From an uncultured Pelagibacteraceae bacterium (GTDB lineage: Bacteria > Pseudomonadota > Alphaproteobacteria > Pelagibacterales > Pelagibacteraceae), in the NCBI GenBank assembly GCA_902543295.1, contig CACBXW010000001.1, positions 248,001 through 312,000 on the forward strand: 64,000 nucleotides of DNA. The letters run 5' to 3'. Position numbers and translations under genes: made by a program. Below the pieces are notes generated by a model, which was given only the letters and a program-made list of their open reading frames with translations, made no database searches and had not been told where the DNA came from. Positions 59,900-64,000 of this stretch are shown one piece after another; positions within the stretch are counted from its first letter, which is position 1, and each line of letters begins with the position of its first letter.

Positions 59900-60871
59900 A
59901 TGAAAAAAACGTTAAATTTGTTACTTAGCGCTATTTTAGTAGTTACTTCATTCATTGGTTTGGGAAATATTGCCGTTGCTGACGGTCATGGTTTTCCATC
60001 TAAACCAATTGAAGTTGTTACTCACGCCGGTCTAGGTGGAGGAACTGATACAACTGCAAGAATGTTGTTAATTAGAACAAGAAAAAATCTTAAAAATAAT
60101 GCTTACATCACTCCAAAAAGAGGTGATGCAGGTAACAAGGCAATGGCTTACGTAAAATCGAAGCCTAGGGATGGTCATACAGTACTAGCTATTACGCCAA
60201 CTCATTTATTTAGAATGGCTAGAGGGCAAGCGGAGCTGACAATTGATGATTTTGTTGGTGTTGCAAGAACTACAGTTGACCCAATTGTAATATTTGTAAA
60301 TGCAAAAAGTCCTTACAAAACAATTGAAGATTTAATTAAAGCTGGTCAAAAAAAACCAATTAAATATGGTGGTACTAACGTAGGTAGTGTTGATCATATT
60401 TCAGGATTAATATTCGCAAGAGAAGCAAAAACAAAAATTGCTTTTGTACCATTCGAAGGTGGTGGAGCGATAATGACTAGTTTAGTAGGAAATCAAATCG
60501 AAGCTGCTGGATTAAACCTTGATGAAGGAAAAGATCAATTAGATGCAGGCGAATTGAGAGTACTAGCAGTAATGGCAGATGAAAGAATGTCTGCATTACC
60601 AGATACACCAACTCTTAAAGAAAAAGGTATTAATGCGTCTTTTGCTACAGTCAGAGGCGTTGTTGTGCTTAAAGGTACACCACAAAAAACTATTGATACT
60701 CTTGAAAAAGGATTCCTTAAAGCAATGAAACATCCAGTTTACCAAAACTATTTACAAGGTGCTGGTTTGGATGCATCAAGTGTTGCAGGAGCTGAAGCTT
60801 GGGATGCTGAAATTAAATCTATTTACAAAGAAGCAAGAGCTGCTTTAGTAAGTTTAGGTTTAGCTAAATAA
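59900..60871 (+). CDS. tripartite tricarboxylate transporter substrate-binding protein (TctC-like), second system
   Basis: Signal peptide; FPSKPIEVVTHAGLGGGTDTTARML; GGTNVGSVDHISGLIFA. Confidence 0.9.
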   Translation: MKKTLNLLLSAILVVTSFIGLGNIAVADGHGFPSKPIEVVTHAGLGGGTDTTARMLLIRTRKNLKNNAYITPKRGDAGNKAMAYVKSKPRDGHTVLAITPTHLFRMARGQAELTIDDFVGVARTTVDPIVIFVNAKSPYKTIEDLIKAGQKKPIKYGGTNVGSVDHISGLIFAREAKTKIAFVPFEGGGAIMTSLVGNQIEAAGLNLDEGKDQLDAGELRVLAVMADERMSALPDTPTLKEKGINASFATVRGVVVLKGTPQKTIDTLEKGFLKAMKHPVYQNYLQGAGLDASSVAGAEAWDAEIKSIYKEARAALVSLGLAK

Positions 60872-60883
60872 TTTCAATTACTT

Positions 60884-60907
60884 AATGGGGGTTATACAAC
60901 CCCCATT
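60884..60907 (+). terminator. stem-loop between tctC-like and tctB-like genes
   Basis: Perfect 10-bp stem AATGGGGGTT-ATAC-AACCCCCATT; no long T-tract. Confidence 0.65.
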
Positions 60908-60916
60908 TAAATCAAA

Positions 60917-61381
60917 ATGATAAAAGATATAAAAATTCTAAGTATTATTATAATTATATCAGTCGCATTATTTGCATACACATTCACATTTGATGAAGTA
61001 CCTGAAATTTTAGCTCAGGGAATGCAACCTACAATGATGCCAAGATTAATTTTTTCTTTAATAATTTTTTTATCTATATTTCAGTTAATTCAGAATAAAA
61101 ATTTAAAGTCTGATAAAAAAGAATTAATTCGAAGAAATGCTTTTGTAACATTTGCTTATACATTATTTATAGTTTTGATAGCAGATAAACTTGGATTTTT
61201 AATTTCTATATTTTTGTTCACTTTAGTTACACCTATGTTATGGCAAAGGAAAGATTATATAAAAATCTTTTTTTATTCTTTAACTATATCAGTATTTGTT
61301 TTTGTTTTTTTTACACTTGTACTTCAATTAAAATTTCCTCAAGGGATATTAGAGGAATTTATAATTAGGAATTTTTATTAA
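60917..61381 (+). CDS. TctB-like small membrane subunit
   Basis: Four TM segments; GMQPTMMPRLIFSLIIFLSIFQLIQ; position between tctC and tctA. Confidence 0.8.
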   Translation: MIKDIKILSIIIIISVALFAYTFTFDEVPEILAQGMQPTMMPRLIFSLIIFLSIFQLIQNKNLKSDKKELIRRNAFVTFAYTLFIVLIADKLGFLISIFLFTLVTPMLWQRKDYIKIFFYSLTISVFVFVFFTLVLQLKFPQGILEEFIIRNFY

Positions 61382-62853
61382 TGGAAATTTTATCAAATAT
61401 CTCTTTAATTTTAAATCCAACAACATTTGGTTTAATACTAGGATCTACAATTGTTGGAGTATTGATAGGTGCTCTTCCTGGATTAAGTTCAGGAATGGCT
61501 ATTGCATTGTTATTACCGTTCACAATATATTTAGAACCCAGTCAAGCGATTGCAGCTATGGCTGCATTATATTGTGGTGGTACATTTGGAGGATCAATCA
61601 CAGCTATATTAATTAATGCACCTGGCGCCCCACCTGCTGCTGCAACAGCTTTTGATGGTTTTCCAATGGCTCAGAAGGGCCAGGCAGGTAAAGCTTTGGG
61701 CATGGCTGCAGTATCTAGCGTAGTTGGTGGAATTATTTCTTTGATTGTCCTAATTATTTTTGCACCAACACTTGCAAGAATTGCATATAAATTTGGACCT
61801 CCAGAATATTTTGCATTGGCAATATTTGGATTATCAATGTTAGCCTCTATAAGCTCAAAATCTCCTGTTAAAAATCTTATAGGAGGTTTGATAGGTTTAT
61901 TTGTTGCAACAATCGGAGTTCACCTTACAACTGGTATTTCAAGATTTACATTCGGGGTTGCTGAACTTTTTGAAGGGATAAGCTTTGTTCCTGTATTAAT
62001 TGGTTTATTTGCAATGTCTGAGATATTAGTCCAAGCATCAAAAAGTGAATTACTTTTAGAAAGAATTAAGTTTTCAGCGATAAAACTTCCTTCAATTTCA
62101 GAATTTAAGAGTTGTGTTAAAACAATTTTAAGATCATCCGGTATAGGAACTTTTATAGGCATTCTTCCAGCTGAAGGCGGAACAGTTAGCGCAATGATTG
62201 GTTATAACGAGGCAAGAAGATGGTCAAAAAATAAAGATAACTTTGGAAAAGGAGAAATAGAAGGTGTTGCAGCTCCAGAGTCAGCTAATAATGCTGCTAC
62301 TGGTGGTGCAATGATACCAACTCTTGCTTTAGGTATTCCAGGTTCAGCAACTACAGCAGTAATTCTTGGAGGATTTCAAATTCATGGATTAAGAGCTGGA
62401 CCATATTTGTTTGAACAGCAACCTGATCTGCTTTACACAATTTTTTATGGCATGCTTTTAGCAAACTTTATCTTTTTAATTTTTGGTTTACTTGGAGCTA
62501 AAATATTCTCAAGAATATCTTTAATACCAAGAGGTTATTTATGGCCATCTGTATTTGTATTTTGTCTTGTTGGATCTTATGGATTATCCCAGTCTATGGT
62601 AGATGTTTACATAATGCTAATTTCAGGTGTTGTTGGATTTTTCTTAAGACGTTCAGGATTTTCTCCAGCACCAATAATTATGGGAATTGTATTAGGCGAA
62701 TTAGTGGAAAATTCATTAGCTCAATCAATCATAATATTTGACCAAAATATATTTATGTTTTTTACAAGGCCAATAGTACTTGTATTTTTTACATTAACTT
62801 TTTTAAGTTTATTCTACAGACCTATTAAAAATCTAATAATGAAAGGAAAATAA
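61381..62853 (+). CDS. TctA-like large membrane subunit
   Basis: GALPGLSSGMAIALLLPFTIYLEPSQAIAAMAALYCGGTFGGSITAILINAPGAPPAAATAFDGFPMAQKGQAGKALGMAA. Confidence 0.95.
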   Translation: MEILSNISLILNPTTFGLILGSTIVGVLIGALPGLSSGMAIALLLPFTIYLEPSQAIAAMAALYCGGTFGGSITAILINAPGAPPAAATAFDGFPMAQKGQAGKALGMAAVSSVVGGIISLIVLIIFAPTLARIAYKFGPPEYFALAIFGLSMLASISSKSPVKNLIGGLIGLFVATIGVHLTTGISRFTFGVAELFEGISFVPVLIGLFAMSEILVQASKSELLLERIKFSAIKLPSISEFKSCVKTILRSSGIGTFIGILPAEGGTVSAMIGYNEARRWSKNKDNFGKGEIEGVAAPESANNAATGGAMIPTLALGIPGSATTAVILGGFQIHGLRAGPYLFEQQPDLLYTIFYGMLLANFIFLIFGLLGAKIFSRISLIPRGYLWPSVFVFCLVGSYGLSQSMVDVYIMLISGVVGFFLRRSGFSPAPIIMGIVLGELVENSLAQSIIIFDQNIFMFFTRPIVLVFFTLTFLSLFYRPIKNLIMKGK

Positions 62854-64000
62854 TGACTAAAGCTTTTACACCAAATATTAAATCTAAAAGAGGAAAGGAC
62901 TTAACAAAATATGTTGCTAACTTTGTTCACAAAACAAAATTTAAAAATATTCCAAAAGAAGTAGTTGAGTTAGCAAAAAAACATATTTTGGATGGTTTTG
63001 GTTTAGCATTATCAGGTTCTGTTGCAAGAACAGGAAATTACTTATTTGCACATATCAAAAAAAGTTCAGCAAAAGGGAAAGCAACAGTTATTGGTTCAAA
63101 AATGAAGGTTCCAACGCACTTTGCAGCTTTGGCAAATGGTGTAGGAATACATTCTGATGATTATGATGATACGCAGTTAGCAGTAGCAAAAGATAGGGTT
63201 TATGGGTTATTAACACATCCTACAGCACCTTGCTTACCCAGCGCTTTTGCTGAGGGTGAGGTTAATAAAATAAACGGAAAAGATTTTTTAAACTCATATT
63301 TAGTTGGAGTAGATGTTGAATGCAAAATATCTGAAGCAATGTCTCCACGTCATTATCAACATGGTTTTCACTCAACAGCAACCTGTGGAACTTTTGCTTC
63401 AGCTTCTGCAGCAGCTAAAATTAGAAAATATGATCATAACAAAATTTTAAGATCTTTGGGGATTGCAGCCTCTCTCAGTGCTGGATTAAGAGAAAATTTT
63501 GGAACAATGACAAAACCACTGCACGCAGGTAGAGCGGCAGAAAGTGGAGTGATAGCTTGTGATTTAGTAAGATATGGGTGGTCCTCGACAGATAAAATTT
63601 TGGAATCTCCAAGAGGTTTCTTCCAAGCCCATGGAGGCGGATACGATATTAATGCATTAAAAGGTAAACTTGGAAGACCATGGACATTTAAATCTCCAGG
63701 TATTTCTATTAAACCACATCCTTGTGGTTCTTTAACTCATCCTGGGATGACAAAGATGTTAGAGTTAATTAAAAAGTATGACATTAAGCCAGAGCAAGTA
63801 GTTAAAGTAGATGTTGGCACAAACCATAACATGCAAAATGCTTTGATACATCATAGACCAAAAAATGAGTTTCAAGCTAAATTTAGTATGGAGTATTCTA
63901 TGGCAATACTTTTAATTGATAGAAGAGCATACATTCCTGAATATCAAGATAAAAGAATTAATAAATCTGATGTCCAACAAATGCTTAAAAAAGTGAACTT
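62853..64000 (+). CDS. MmgE/PrpD-family protein, 3' truncated by window end
   Basis: Open frame from ATG 62853 to the edge (MTKAFTPNIKSKRGKDLTKYVANFVHKTKFKNIPKEVVELAKKHILDGFGLALSGS...GLRENFGTMTKPLHAGRAAESGVIACDLVRYGWSS); not in the ORF track because it lacks a stop. Confidence 0.9.
   Translation, partial: MTKAFTPNIKSKRGKDLTKYVANFVHKTKFKNIPKEVVELAKKHILDGFGLALSGSVARTGNYLFAHIKKSSAKGKATVIGSKMKVPTHFAALANGVGIHSDDYDDTQLAVAKDRVYGLLTHPTAPCLPSAFAEGEVNKINGKDFLNSYLVGVDVECKISEAMSPRHYQHGFHSTATCGTFASASAAAKIRKYDHNKILRSLGIAASLSAGLRENFGTMTKPLHAGRAAESGVIACDLVRYGWSSTDKILESPRGFFQAHGGGYDINALKGKLGRPWTFKSPGISIKPHPCGSLTHPGMTKMLELIKKYDIKPEQVVKVDVGTNHNMQNALIHHRPKNEFQAKFSMEYSMAILLIDRRAYIPEYQDKRINKSDVQQMLKKVN

Noticed and set aside
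1-64000. CRISPR arrays, transposases, phage genes, toxin-antitoxin pairs
   Set aside because: No repeat-spacer pattern, integrase/transposase motif or recognisable defence gene seen on either strand; window appears to be core/metabolic chromosome.

Overview
AT-rich, densely packed chromosomal window. Gene content and very short intergenic gaps suggest a streamlined marine alphaproteobacterium of SAR11/Pelagibacterales type (inference, no database search run). I support about 65 protein-coding genes, one CAT-anticodon tRNA, and no phage, transposon or CRISPR. Main modules: (i) two 810-812 aa FAD/GcvT-type dimethylglycine/sarcosine dehydrogenase-like proteins, one directly followed by etfB-etfA-ETF:ubiquinone oxidoreductase; (ii) a Fe3+ ABC transporter behind an inverted-repeat/Fur-like region, with an unlisted 57-aa CPAC mini-ORF inside the operon; (iii) mtnP-mtnA-class II aldolase-SpeD/SpeE fusion, which looks like spermidine synthesis coupled to methylthioadenosine recycling; (iv) a reduced Anbu (proteasome-like) / circularly permuted ATP-grasp pair; (v) a fluoroacetate-dehalogenase-like hydrolase with a TauD-like dioxygenase and an AEC transporter; (vi) two TTT (TctCBA) transporters, one TRAP transporter beside malonyl-CoA decarboxylase, and one polar amino-acid ABC transporter with no ATPase gene; (vii) nrdAB behind two NrdR-like boxes 31 bp apart. 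The strongest cross-cutting observation is that all five transporter operons that begin with a solute-binding-protein gene carry a stable hairpin right after that gene and before the permease. Two of the five look like full intrinsic terminators, and one of those overlaps the permease coding start.
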